64,000 nt of DNA from the NCBI GenBank assembly GCA_012845835.1, contig JABAKD010000008.1, positions 7,052,775 to 7,116,774 of the forward strand, written 5' to 3'. The DNA is from Undaria pinnatifida. Its lineage: Eukaryota; Sar; Phaeophyceae; Laminariales; Alariaceae. Positions 46,421 through 56,038 of the stretch are shown here, in pieces; positions within the stretch are counted from its first letter, which is position 1, and each line of letters begins with the position of its first letter. A program made the translations under genes and the position numbers. The notes beneath the pieces are model-generated. The model ran no database searches. It was not told the DNA's origin and saw only the letters and a program-made list of their open reading frames with translations.

Positions 46421-47465
46421 GCGGAGTTTTGAAGGACGTGGGGGCCTGGTTTTGATCAAAAGCGAGCGGGTTTGGAGGGGGGGGGGGGGGGGGGGGGGGG
46501 GGAGGAAGGGGGGGGCAATTTGTGCATGTAAGTTATAAATCCTGTCAAGGGGATAAATCTGACGGTTTTGGCACCAGTTTATTATTGGGGGGGGCGTTGG
46601 GGCGGGGGTGGGGCGTGTGGGGCAGCTCAATATGTGCGTGGAAACTATACATTATTTTGAGGGGATAAATGTGACGGTTTTGGAAATAATGCATCAATTT
46701 ATCATGTATATCCTGGGGTAAGTCGTACAATCAGTGAGTAGAGAGAGGGTGGAGTGTTCGAGGGGGTGGGGTTGGGATGGGTTGGGGGGGGGGAGGTGGG
46801 GGGTGGGGGCGGGGGGGGCGGGGGAGGGGGGAAAGGAAGGGTTTTAGGTGAGGGGTTTGTTATACGTGTGGTGCTAGGTCTTCTAGGCGATGGTGCGGGT
46901 GATGGGGAAGAAGGGGGCGTTCGGGGCGGGGGGCGGGGGGAAAGCAGCGGTATGGATGGCTCTCGAAAGATAATGAGGTTATATCCTGTGCGTGAAGTGT
47001 TTATTAATCTGGCGGATTTCGATATTTGGTGGGGCGTTTGAGTAAGGGAGAGCGAGAGGGGGGGGGGGGAGGGGGGGGGGATTATTTAGCAGGTTTAGGT
47101 CACAAAAAATATTCAAATACACTTCGGCTGTGAGATCAAAGATATGTAGGGGCTTGTTGTACGCGTGGTGCTAGGTCTAGGCGATCGTGCGGGTGGTTGG
47201 AAAAGAGGGGGCGTTGAAGGGGGGGGGGGGGGGAAGAGAATTGAAAACTACGTCATGGATGGTCAGAAAGATAATGACGTGATATCAACTGCGTATAGGT
47301 GTTTATTACTCTGGCCGATTTCGATTGTGAGTGGGGCGTTTGGACAAACCAGGCGGAAGGGGGGGGGATAGGGGGACGGGGGGGGGGAGGGTTGGGGTTT
47401 TTCATGAACAAGAGGGGTCAGGGGAGGGGGAGGGGAGGGGGGGGGGGGCGGGGGGGCGGGACATT
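46408..47465. repeat. G-rich field with repeated R1 pieces
   Basis: Several blocks of 80-100 bp nearly pure G, including a 26 nt G run at 46477-46502. They alternate with copies of GTGCG..GGAAACTATA, GATAAA..TGACGGTTTTGG, and TACGCGTGGTGCTAGGTCT (46863, 47160). Units of about 150-300 bp have been duplicated. No gene. Confidence 0.7.
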
Positions 47466-47924
47466 TCAATATGTGCGCGGAAACTATAAATCCTCAAACA
47501 TTGTGTCATGTGAAAACAAGAAACGTTTTTTTCTTCCTGTCTAGATGTGTCGTCTCCTGTCTCGTATGTGCCATCTTCATAGACGCCAACACAATATAAA
47601 CAAGAAAAGTACTATTCATCCTAACCATCCTGTCTTCTAGTCTAACTCTAAGTGTTTTGTGCCCATGTCGGGAGTGCGGTGCTAAAACGGTGCTAAAACG
47701 GTTAGTACGTGAATATATAATACTCAGTAGTTTTTACCCGATGATAGAGCGAGGGTAGAGAAGACGTTGTACAAAGTTGCACTGCTGTGCGTCGACGGCT
47801 GATTGATGTGTCATACCTTTTTCATGTGTATACATCCCGGCTTGGCGTGCATCGTAACGACCGTGTATCAATTCGCACCCCAAAAACAGCGAAAAAACGA
47901 CATCAAACAAGAGGAAGCCTCAAC

Positions 47925-48215
47925 CCCTCCCCATCCCCCACAACCCCCTCGAAATCACACCCTCCCCACTCATGCCTCCCCCACCCTCCACCCCCAACCC
48001 CCCGCCACCCGCCACTCTTCCCCCCACCTCCCCCCCAGCCTCCCTCACACTCCCGCTACCCCCCCCCCAACGCCCCCCCCCCCCCCCCCCCCCCCCCCCG
48101 CCCCCGCCCCCCCCCGCCCTACCCCCACTCCCCCCATCCCGCCAAACTTCCACCCCGCTCTCCCCCACGCCTCCCCAACCCCTCCCCCCCCCCCCCCTTC
48201 CCCCCCCGCCGCCTC
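47925..48215. repeat. C-rich tract (about 290 bp)
   Basis: The + strand is C with scattered A/T, including a 27 nt C run (48073-48099). It mirrors the G-rich field to its left in composition. The proline-rich open frames over it are artefacts. Confidence 0.75.
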
Positions 48216-48262
48216 TCCACAGCAGCAACCAAATTACCACACAGAGCACACAGTACAACGTA

Positions 48263-48297
48263 TAGAGCCTGTCTTGTGGCCACGGACTTAACTAGGT
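48263..48297 (+). repeat. R2 fragment
   Basis: GAGCCTGTCTTGTGGCCACGG and ACTTAACTAGG match the right half of R2. Confidence 0.6.
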
Positions 48298-48509
48298 TAT
48301 GGCGATGACTAAATGTAAGAGCAGCAACAACAAGAACAACAACAACAACAACTAATACCTCTATGAAACTATACTCGCGTACCTGGTCAACACCACTACA
48401 GCACTACAGCACTACAGCACTACAAGTACTCTGGACGGAACCGTAAGGAATAGTGTATCAATATAGAAAAATGCACGAACAGCGCTTGCAATCCATAGAC
48501 TATACAGTA

Positions 48510-48672
48510 GAGTATCTGGAGTATCTAGAGTATCTAAAGTATCTAAAGTATCTAGAGTATCTAAAGTATCTAGAGTATCTAGAGTATCTAGAGTATCTAG
48601 AGTATCTAGAGTATCCAGAGTATCTAGAGTATCTAGAGTATCTAGAGTATCTAGAGTATCTAGAGTATCTAT
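48510..48672. repeat. 9 bp minisatellite (AGTATCTAG)n, about 18 units
   Basis: Near-perfect tandem AGTATCTAG/AGTATCTAA units. Because the period is a multiple of 3, frames stay open on both strands (EYL repeats on +, SRY/YSR on -). Neither has a start context or flanking domain that suggests a protein. Confidence 0.92.
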
Positions 48673-48857
48673 AATATCTATAGCATTTACTCGTGGAGTA
48701 TCTAGAGTATGTGTTCCAGGCGGTACGAAAAAGGGGGGGTTGAAAAAGCAGCAGCAAGCATTGAATCATGTTAATTTAATCCGAAAACGATGCGCAATGC
48801 TAACACTGCTGCTACTACCACCACCACTTCTACTACTAATACCAAACAAATGCTTCC

Positions 48858-48885
48858 ACTACTACTACTACTACTACTACTGCTG
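48858..48885. repeat. (CTA)n microsatellite
   Basis: About 8 CTA units followed by CTGCTGCT. A run of near-identical GTATCCTNG..ATCCTG words follows at 48905-48960. Confidence 0.8.
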
Positions 48886-49004
48886 CTATCTGCCACCACC
48901 AAGCGTATGGTATCCTAGTATCCTCGTATCCTGTAATCCTGTGATCCTATAATCCTAGTAGTGAAGGAAACACGCCACCTTATATCATTATCCTAATCTG
49001 TGAA

Positions 49005-49245
49005 GGCGGAGGGTAGGGAGGGGGGTAGGGAGGGAGTGGAAGAGGGGGCGGGGAGAGGGGCAAGGGGAGGGGACGGGGTGGGAGGGAAGGGGAGGAGATG
49101 CGCAGAAGGTAGGGGGAGCGGGGGGGGAAGAGAGAAAGAGAGGAGAGAAAGACGGGGCATGCGGGGGAGGGGGGAGGCGGCGGGAGGGGGGCGTAGGGGG
49201 AGGGAGAGGGGGCGGGGGGGGGTGAGAAGGAGGGGGGGCGGATCA
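49005..49245. repeat. G/A-rich tract
   Basis: Irregular GGGAGG and GGGAAG units over 240 bp. It generates spurious Gly/Arg or Pro/Ser open frames on the two strands. Confidence 0.7.
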
Positions 49246-49562
49246 AGGAATGGTGTGCCGAACGGTTTCCGAGGTGTAGTGATGAAGATATGATAGTAAA
49301 CAAAAGTCGTGACAAAAGGAAGGCGTAGTAAAATACAAATCGCTTCAAATCGCAACGAACGAAGGGGGGAGGGGATGCAAGAAAACACAGATTGAGCAGA
49401 GTCAGGATCTGCTGTACACAGCAGTTATTATTTTCGCCATTCGACCATGTGTCAGCATGTGTGTATAGTGAATCAGCGCGTTGTTCGTTTGCCGGACAAA
49501 ACACGTGCAATAGGTATGTCGATCACGCATCTTAAAAAGCAAACAGTATAGATAGGGTAGGG

Positions 49563-49742
49563 TTCCCTCCGATAAGGCGGTGGTATAGTTCCAAATCAAT
49601 ATCACCGCCTTGGTGGGTGGGGTAAACCGCGTTCTTTGTTTCAGGTTGAGAGTGCAAATCCTCAGCAGCGCCAGACGATCTATTAATAGACCGCCTTTAT
49701 ATCGGCGTGTGCCTCCTTACTCAGACCGCCCTTATTGGGGGA
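49563..49742. mobile_element. R6 terminal-inverted-repeat element (about 180 bp)
   Basis: The left end GGTTCCCTCCGATAAGGCGG is mirrored by the right end CCGCCCTTATTGGGGGACCC, about 17 of 20 matching. An inner motif ACCGCCTTTATATCGG repeats the ATATAAGGCGGT seen at 44640. It is non-coding, a MITE-type DNA element. Confidence 0.55.
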
Positions 49743-50067
49743 CCCATGCTGTAAAGCATTATATACTTGGCGATGACACAATGTGGCAACCAAAAAATAA
49801 ACACATGGGGGGTGGAAAGACAATCAAAGGGCAATCCAATATAGACGGAAGCACGTTGAGTTAATAAGCCGCAAGTATGGTAACGAACTGACCTATTGCC
49901 AGACTTGGTCCCATCATACGTGTTGTAGATAGGTTTCGTTGTTTGGTTTTCCCCCCTGGGCTTCCGTTTCTTGTTTTTCTGTACCGTTTTGGCAAGTTCA
50001 TGTATTGAGCACGTATGTCGTGCACTACTATTTAATATTTTTAAAATTTTGTTTTTTTAAATGCATC

Positions 50068-50160
50068 ATCATCAGCTGTGAGTTCGACACCATTTACCTA
50101 GGGTCGATACCCTCCCTTGTCTTTTGCAAGCTACCTGGTACGTGATGATACACCGACCGG
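50068..50160 (+). repeat. R1-related fragment
   Basis: CATCAGCTGTGAGTTCGACA, GGGTCGATAC, TTTTGCAAGCTACCTGGTA and GATACACCGA follow the R1 path with many changes. Confidence 0.5.
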
Positions 50161-50509
50161 CCGCTCGCTTTTTCAGGTGTCTTCTTATTGATTGAAGGTA
50201 CGATGTACGATTTGAATGCACATCATATAGTCTATGTATACGAATCCCTTGGATGCTGCGCCAGAGGGTAAAAAATACCAACAACAAATTATTATCAAGA
50301 GAGATAATGGCACAGCACCTATTTAGACTATAGTCTAGGTTCGTACTTCATCCCCGGATATTAAATACCAGGTGCCTGATGCCAGGTAGTTATTGTTCCA
50401 TCTCACATATGTACCTGGTATACGTACAGCATGAGCTTCAACGTCGCTCACTCACGAACAGACCTGTTCCCAGAGGAAGGAAAAGAAAAGAAAAAAAAGG
50501 TAAGCCCTG

Positions 50510-51115
50510 TGCCACGATAGAGATATTTTATGGTATACCGTTTTTTGGCTGAAACGGTTTTCTGAATGGCGGGAGCTCCTTAACCCCTTTAGAGCCCCCA
50601 AATCCCTCCCTATACCAACTTGAAGTAAAATTGTTCCTGAAAAGGAGTTCCAGTTGTGAAGGGGTTAACCCAAAATCGTCGGGGAAAACGAAAAAAAAAA
50701 ATGTGCCATTATTTATTTTCTTCCTTTTGACATGATGAAGATTTTCGACGTGTGTGTACAAAGGCACATTGGCCGTGAGATTCTTCCTCTCTCCGGTACG
50801 TACAAGTAGTCAAAAAAAAAAAAACTTGTTCCTGTCCATGTTTTGGGGTTTAACCCCTTTACAACTGGAAACCCTTTTGGGGGGACAAAATGACTTGGAT
50901 TAAGTATAGGGAGGGGTTTGGGGCTCCGAAAGGGTTAAGAAGGACATATATTATGTGAGATTGTGTTTTTTTGTTTTTTTTGTTTGTTTCTTTTGTTTTG
51001 TTTTGTGTTTTGTGTTTTGTGTTTTTTTTTTATTGTCTTAATTAACCCTCCCAACGTGACGACGAGCAGCCTTAAAAGAAGAAAACGAAAACTGAACCTC
51101 TATCGTAGCGCGCAC
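50510..51115. mobile_element. R5-type element containing two opposed R4 copies
   Basis: The ends TGCCACGATAGAGAT (50512) and ACCTCTATCGTAGCGCGCAC (51097) are inverted relatives of the R5 terminus. R4 occurs inside twice: forward at 50575-50670 and inverted at 50845-50940. The forward copy has perfect TTAACCCCTT/AAGGGGTTAA ends (allowing one change), and AACCCAAAATCGTCGGGGAA follows it. No transposase. Confidence 0.65.
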
Positions 51116-51299
51116 GCGTCATACAAAAAGGTACTCGGACCGGCAAAACATTTGAAAAATAAATAAATGGTGTTTCATTCGTGATTGATCGCGCAGAAAG
51201 AAGAAGAGAGCATAAAAAATTAAAGAAAAGGCTACACCATATACACTCCGAGCTACCGGTGGTTGTTGTGGAGGAAGAAGGGAGGAGGAGGAGGAGCAG

Positions 51300-51522
51300 A
51301 ACAAGGGGGGCGGGGGGGGGGGGGGGGGGCGTGTACTCAGTTTGTGCATGGCCGTAGTCGTATGACCGCACACCCTCGCCTCCCATCCCTACTATGCCGG
51401 GACGGAGCACGTGGTCGGGTTTTCGCCAACCAGGCAAACATTGCTTGCGCCAAGCGCGAAGCGCCGTGAGGTGTTTGGCGAGTCGCATGACGGGTGAACT
51501 GCATCCTTCCAAGAACCGCTCG
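51300..51522 (-). repeat. R3 repeat, long copy with C-rich tail
   Basis: On the - strand it matches 11104-11292 over its length and ends GGCCATGCACAAACTGAGTA, then a tail of about 25 C (G run near 51307-51329 on +). This is the best example of the tail. Confidence 0.75.
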
Positions 51523-51811
51523 TAAGACGGACTTAGCACCTTGTGCCTACTTTCTTGCTTATGGATGACAGCGACCAATGAGTTACTTTGTTTTCTGGTG
51601 TGGCCACTCCAGAGATAGCAATCGGTATTACTATATAACTGCCTCGTGGGTGCCATATTCACACTGCTGCTACGTGATGCGATAATTCCCCTTGTCACAA
51701 TGTGCGGAGTCAGGGCACATACAGCCTCAAGAGGGGGAATACAAAATCGCAGGAACAAGTCCCCGGGCTCTCGATCGTATCATACCATTCATTATTTAAG
51801 GGGGGACGTAG

Positions 51812-52100
51812 TAATCAGGACCAAATACGAATTGAATACTTAAAAAGCAGTGGAATATTATAGACACCGAATACGAATACTTAAAAGCAGTGGAATATTA
51901 TAGACACCGAATAATCAGGATCAAATACGAATTGAATACTTGAAAAGCAGTGGAATATTATAGACACCGAATAATCAGGATCAAATACGAATTGAATACT
52001 TGAAAAGCAGTGGAATATTATAGACACCGAACAATCAGGATCAAATACGAATTGAATACTTAAAAAGCAGTGGAATATTATAGGCACCGAATACGAATAC
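51812..52100 (+). repeat. 60 bp tandem satellite, about 4.7 units
   Basis: Units read AATCAGGATCAAATACGAAT, TGAATACTTGAAAAGCAGTG, GAATATTATAGACACCGAAT with few changes. The second unit is shortened by about 20 bp, and half-units cap both ends. Confidence 0.92.
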
Positions 52101-52170
52101 TAAAATGTTAAGATGGACTGGAAACCCATTCATTGTGATTTCACGCGCAGGTTCGTGTCCTGCCGACGAC

Positions 52171-52440
52171 GCCATTTGTTAAGGTATTAGTAGGGTATTA
52201 GTCCGCTTGACCACTTACTTGCAAAAGGTTAACCGATAGCTTACCCAATCCAAGCCGTATAGCATAAAGCAGTGGGATATGATAGACTCTTGTCTATCTC
52301 ATTAATATTTCTGCCCTCCGACAATATAGTAGCGTTGATGCCGCTCCGATGTACACCGAATATCCTCCCACAAAGCAGCAGCAGTAATCTTATGATCTTC
52401 AGCCAACAATTTCCCCATTTCCTTCCCCCACATCTTCTAA
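52171..52440 (+). repeat. Copy of the 27838-28171 repeat, then R8 body
   Basis: 52171-52250 repeats GACGACGCCATTTGTTA, GTATTAGTCCG.TTGACCACT and GGTTAACCGATAGCTTACCC. 52300-52440 is an R8 copy (CCCTCCGACAATATAG, CCGAATATCC, AAAGCAGCAGCAG, TTTCCCCATTTCCTTCCCCC) without the R7 tail. Confidence 0.65.
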
Positions 52441-52634
52441 TTTTATCTACTACTACTGTTACTACTACTAGTTCCTTTCCCTACATACTACGGCGGGTGG
52501 GTCTCATTTTTCATCTATAATATCGTAGGTCCTGATTACTATGTATGGTCCTCCGTCCGTAGTATTCCGGAGAGGGGGCATGGCAATCAGAACCTATTCT
52601 TGCTGTTGTTCTCACATTAACTTGCATTATAAGC

Positions 52635-52865
52635 AAGTCTGTGGTCACAGGACAGGCTCCAGTCACTCTGGATCCAGGAGTGGAAAAATACTCCAGGGAA
52701 AAAAATAAAAATAAAAATAAAAATAAAGGTGGTGCACGCATATTTTATAAATAATTTTCAAGGACGTCAGCCGTGAGTTCGACGAATTTCAGGTCAATAC
52801 TCATCTTTGCAAGCTGCGTTGTTGGTACTCGTAATATACTATATGGGTGAGTTTTTATCGGGAGG
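52635..52865. repeat. R2 (-) joined to an R1-subtype copy (+)
   Basis: R2 reversed (52635-52680) is followed by TACTCCAGGG, (AAAATA)n, GGTGGTGCACGCATAT, then AAGGACGTCAGCCGTGAGTT and the R1-subtype path to 52865. The same R2-to-R1 order appears, inverted, at 6183-6300, so the two may be parts of one larger element. Confidence 0.65.
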
Positions 52866-53353
52866 TAGGTGTCCTATTTTTTGTCCACTATAATGGTAAG
52901 TGTTGGTATTTATACTTTAGGTGGGGAATTTTGAGCTAGGTAAAACATCACATGTGGTGGTACTCCGAGTGGGGGATGCGTGGTTGGTCGGTGTTGGGAA
53001 GCGTGCTCCTCATGGGTTCCGGTGCCTTTGTTTGGTCTCTCCTCATGGCTCGCTGGATAGACTCAAAGCTTATACATTATTTCCTCTACATTGAACTCTA
53101 AAAGACAGACAACACAGGCCCTTGGCACACGGTAGTGCAGGGCAGAGCAAGTAGAGCAGGTAGAGCAGGTAGAGCAGGTAGTGAGATGTGGGGCGTCCTC
53201 CTTGTCCCATCATCGTCACCTACATTATCGCCCATCTATGATGACCTTGACGTGAATGTGACATCTATTGTCACGTGGTTTCACCTCAACCATGACATGG
53301 TTTCACGTCGAATCTATAAACTATCCTTCTACGGAGGGCACTCCATTACACAC

Positions 53354-53410
53354 ATCTTTTTTTTTTTTTTTTTTTTTTATCCTCCGGCGGATGGGGAAAA
53401 ATAAAGCTTT
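53354..53410 (-). mobile_element. R7 retroposon, 3' part with poly(A), split by the YR element
   Basis: On the - strand CTTTATTTTTCCCCATCCGC, CGGAGGAT and an A run of about 22. The other half of the same retroposon resumes at 56234 (CTTTAGCTCACCACAC on +) and runs to at least 56300. The intact short relative is 58501-58602. Confidence 0.75.
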
Positions 53411-53644
53411 GTTTGATATCTTTCGAATTGCTTGGTTATTATTGTGTCTGTGACTTGGGAGGGAGAGCACCCCGAGAGACCAATCTACCGCAACCAACCT
53501 TGACGGTATTCCACTGGTGGTCTCTACTCTAAATCCCGTCTCTCCCTCCGTTAACCACTAGCCAGGTCCCAACCGAAACCCATGCAGTCTATTAATAAGA
53601 CGACTGAGTCCCACCCACGGTACGATACCGTGGAAACTCCTCCA
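53411..53644 (-). repeat. YR element terminal (3') repeat, outer copy
   Basis: 234 bp, starting GTTTGATATCTTTCG on +. It matches 54072-54299 except for a TTAATA insertion after GCAGTCTA (near 53590). Confidence 0.92.
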
Positions 53645-53804
53645 TCCGACTCCTAAGTGAACCAACTGTTGTATATACCAATATCAGTTAATTCCTAGTG
53701 CACAGAAATGAAGACAAACACAATTAATTGTCATAAAATACACAGTACGACATTTCCCCCTTCTCCTCACCTTCGAAAGAAAAAGGGTGGGTGGGTGGGA
53801 GAAA

Positions 53805-54071
53805 TATCACGAGAGCCGACCTAATGCTGGGTCGCTGGCCGGCTACTAACACTTGCCTCTTCTCTGGTCGCACAGCCTACACGGTACCGTCTCTTGCCCT
53901 CCGACGTGCGGGCTTACCTAGCTGCGCGAGTCAACCGAAGAGTGATGGCCACCAACTACCGTGTGGTGGACCGTTACCAGAGCATGGAACAACAACCCTA
54001 AATTCTTTCGCGTCCAAACGAACCACGGGTTACGCCGCTTTCGGTTCCCGAAGGTCATAACCCTCTCCTTT
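53805..54071 (-). repeat. YR element internal copy of the 5' repeat
   Basis: 267 bp, the same length as 55970-56236 and differing at a handful of bases. It abuts the next repeat through CTCCTTT|GTTTG, the arrangement expected of a joined circular intermediate. Confidence 0.92.
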
Positions 54072-54299
54072 GTTTGATATCTTTCGAATTGCTTGGTTAT
54101 TATTGTGTCTGTGACTTGGGAGGGAGAGCACCCCGAGAGACCAATCTACCGCAACCAACCTTGACGGTATTCCACTGGTGGTCTCTACTCTAAATCCCGT
54201 CTCTCCCTCCGTTAACCACTAGCCAGGTCCCAACCGAAACCCATGCAGTCTAAGACGACTGAGTCCCACCCACGGTACGATACCGTGGAAACTCCTCCA
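54072..54299 (-). repeat. YR element internal copy of the 3' repeat
   Basis: 228 bp, nearly identical to 53411-53644. The recombinase ORF ends just beyond it (stop near 54322). Confidence 0.92.
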
Positions 54300-54321
54300 A
54301 ACACGAGGTCGCCGAAGACTG

Positions 54322-55466
54322 CTACGGTTTCCCCCATATAGTGCCTTGGCCTGGCTGTCTCTGGCCCTTTCCTTCTACCGCTAGTTTGCGAGAGACTTGT
54401 CCTGCGTCCTCTACGTTATTGCGAGTGTATACCTTGTAAGCATCAGACTTCCAACGTCCTTCGCGCTGGATTACTCGCTCGGGCACGTCGCCTCCCGCCG
54501 CGAGCACGGACGCACCTCCTATACGGAGAGAGTGTAGTGCAAACTCATCGGGGTTGCGTCCCGACTGCGCCACAATCTCTCTCAACGCTCGCATCGCTTG
54601 GCCATATCCCCATACTCTCACTCCGTTGTCACTACGATACGAGGCGAGGGGGGCGCGTTCGGGAAGCGCTGGATACCGCGACAACAGATCCACCATGAGG
54701 GCAACGGCGCCGCCGCCGGTGCCCAAACCCGAACGCGGACCCCGCACCGCGGAACGTGTGCGCACGATGACGCTACCTGCTTGCCCCTGATCACCCTTGT
54801 GTCCTCGAAAGCGTACCTCCACGCGATCGGCCCCGTGCCACCGCAATATATCTAACTGGCTCTCTCCAGCAAAGAATGCAACATCACTACGTGTAAGGCA
54901 GTGTGCGGCGTGCACGACGCCTGCTGCGCCCGCAAACACCTCGTCCGACCGCATAATGAAAAAAAAAAAAATGCCATACCCAAACAAAGCCACAGAACGC
55001 TACCACCACTGCCCCATGACGGGGCTAGGCTTTTCCCTGCCAACAGCATCTCCCATGACACCGGGAGGCGTACGGGGCGGGCTGTTCCCGCGAGCGTGTG
55101 TGAACGTGAAATCCCTTTCAACGCGCTCTTCATCAAAGACGACTTTGTAGGAAGCTCAAGACCCAAACCCACCCGGTGAAAATACTGTACGGCGGCAAGT
55201 TTACCAGAAATGGTCCCCGCTTGGTTCCCTTCAGATGCGGCACACCACGCCGCGAAATCGACCAGGGCCCATATCATGGCGCTTTCTGACTCCCCTGGTT
55301 CAAGATATGACTCGCTACCTATCAGCTCACGAAATTTTAACCAAGACCGGAAGCCTGAGCCATAAGTGCGTTCAGACGAGCCCGCAACTGACTGCCGGAT
55401 GTACTGGACGCTAAAATCCCGGTACATAGACCCGCACCCGCTTGCCCTAGGTCCTGCTCCTGCCAC
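54322..55466 (-). pseudogene. Tyrosine recombinase (YR), one frameshift
   Basis: The N-terminal frame (55466-54960) has an SAM-like core-binding region with YIRQSVAGSSERTYGSGFRS and ALVDFAAWCA. It runs into the catalytic domain, where a run of 13 A on + (54959-54971) shifts the frame. The catalytic domain continues from about 54965 to 54322. Visible catalytic residues are Arg in FIMRSDEVF, Lys in RGHKGD, HSLRIGG (His-x-x-Arg), Trp in GRWKSD, and the Tyr nucleophile in AYKVYTR. Joined across the homopolymer the enzyme would be complete. It would integrate the circular DNA copy by strand exchange instead of a DDE integrase. Confidence 0.88.
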
Positions 55467-56038
55467 GCGATATCAGGACGACAATTGCGGAGAGTGGAAG
55501 GGATGGATGCGCGATCCCATCGGGAGATCCCGTCAGCGAGGGTGTTCTTTACCCCTTTCACGTGCCGCGCGCGGAAACACCACCCGCTACGCACTTCTAG
55601 CCATCCGAGCATTCGCATCAACGCCCCTGACCTTGGCTCTCTACCCGCGCGACACTGGTTGATCCATTGTATTGCTGATTGGTTGTCTCCGCGCATTAGA
55701 ATACTCTGGCGATCGTACTCAGGTTTTGCGCCTGCATGCACTACGAAAGCCCACGCAGTGACCACCATGCCTAGTAACTCTAGTACGTTTATCGACAGGT
55801 CACCTCTTCCGCATACGCGCTGTCGAAGACGTCTACGTACCCCTTCGTCAGAATCCATCTTCCACCACGCCCCCGACTCTAGGCAATACCCCCCCATAGC
55901 GTCGCCGGACGCGTCGGACCAAAGAGTTCGAACGGGGGGTTGCAGGAAAAAACTATACAAGGGTGCGTGTATCACGAGAGCCGACCTAGTGCTGGGTCGC
56001 TGGCCGGCTACTAACACTTGCCTCTTCTCTGGTCGCAC
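55337..56038 (-). CDS. RNase H domain ORF of the YR retrotransposon (RT missing)
   Basis: A retroviral-type RNase H is visible: LWSDASGDAMGG (Asp42), INVLELLG (Glu87), MRGDNQSAIQW (Asp118) and HVKGVKNTLADGISR. In DIRS-like elements this follows the reverse transcriptase, but no RT palm motif is present. The first 22 residues are encoded inside the 5' repeat (edge at 55970), so a deletion has fused repeat and RNase H in frame. It overlaps the start of the recombinase frame by 130 bp, as usual for this group. Confidence 0.8.
   Translation of the reverse strand: MRPEKRQVLVAGQRPSTRSALVIHAPLYSFFLQPPVRTLWSDASGDAMGGYCLESGAWWKMDSDEGVRRRLRQRVCGRGDLSINVLELLGMVVTAWAFVVHAGAKPEYDRQSILMRGDNQSAIQWINQCRAGREPRSGALMRMLGWLEVRSGWCFRARHVKGVKNTLADGISRWDRASIPSTLRNCRPDIAWQEQDLGQAGAGLCTGILASSTSGSQLRARLNALMAQASGLG

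Noticed and set aside
47787-48308. Proline-rich open frames over the C-rich tract
   Set aside because: Composition artefact of poly(C); open in several frames at once.
48453-48769. EYL-repeat and SRY-repeat proteins on opposite strands
   Set aside because: Direct result of a 9 bp satellite; open on both strands, with no flanking coding evidence.
51336-51522. R3 as a 5S rRNA gene or 5S-derived SINE (contains CTACGGCCAT)
   Set aside because: Only that short string matches; the rest of 5S and its internal promoter spacing are absent, and the direction relative to the repeat does not fit.
51812-52100. CRISPR array
   Set aside because: Units are contiguous with no unique spacers, and the context is eukaryotic.
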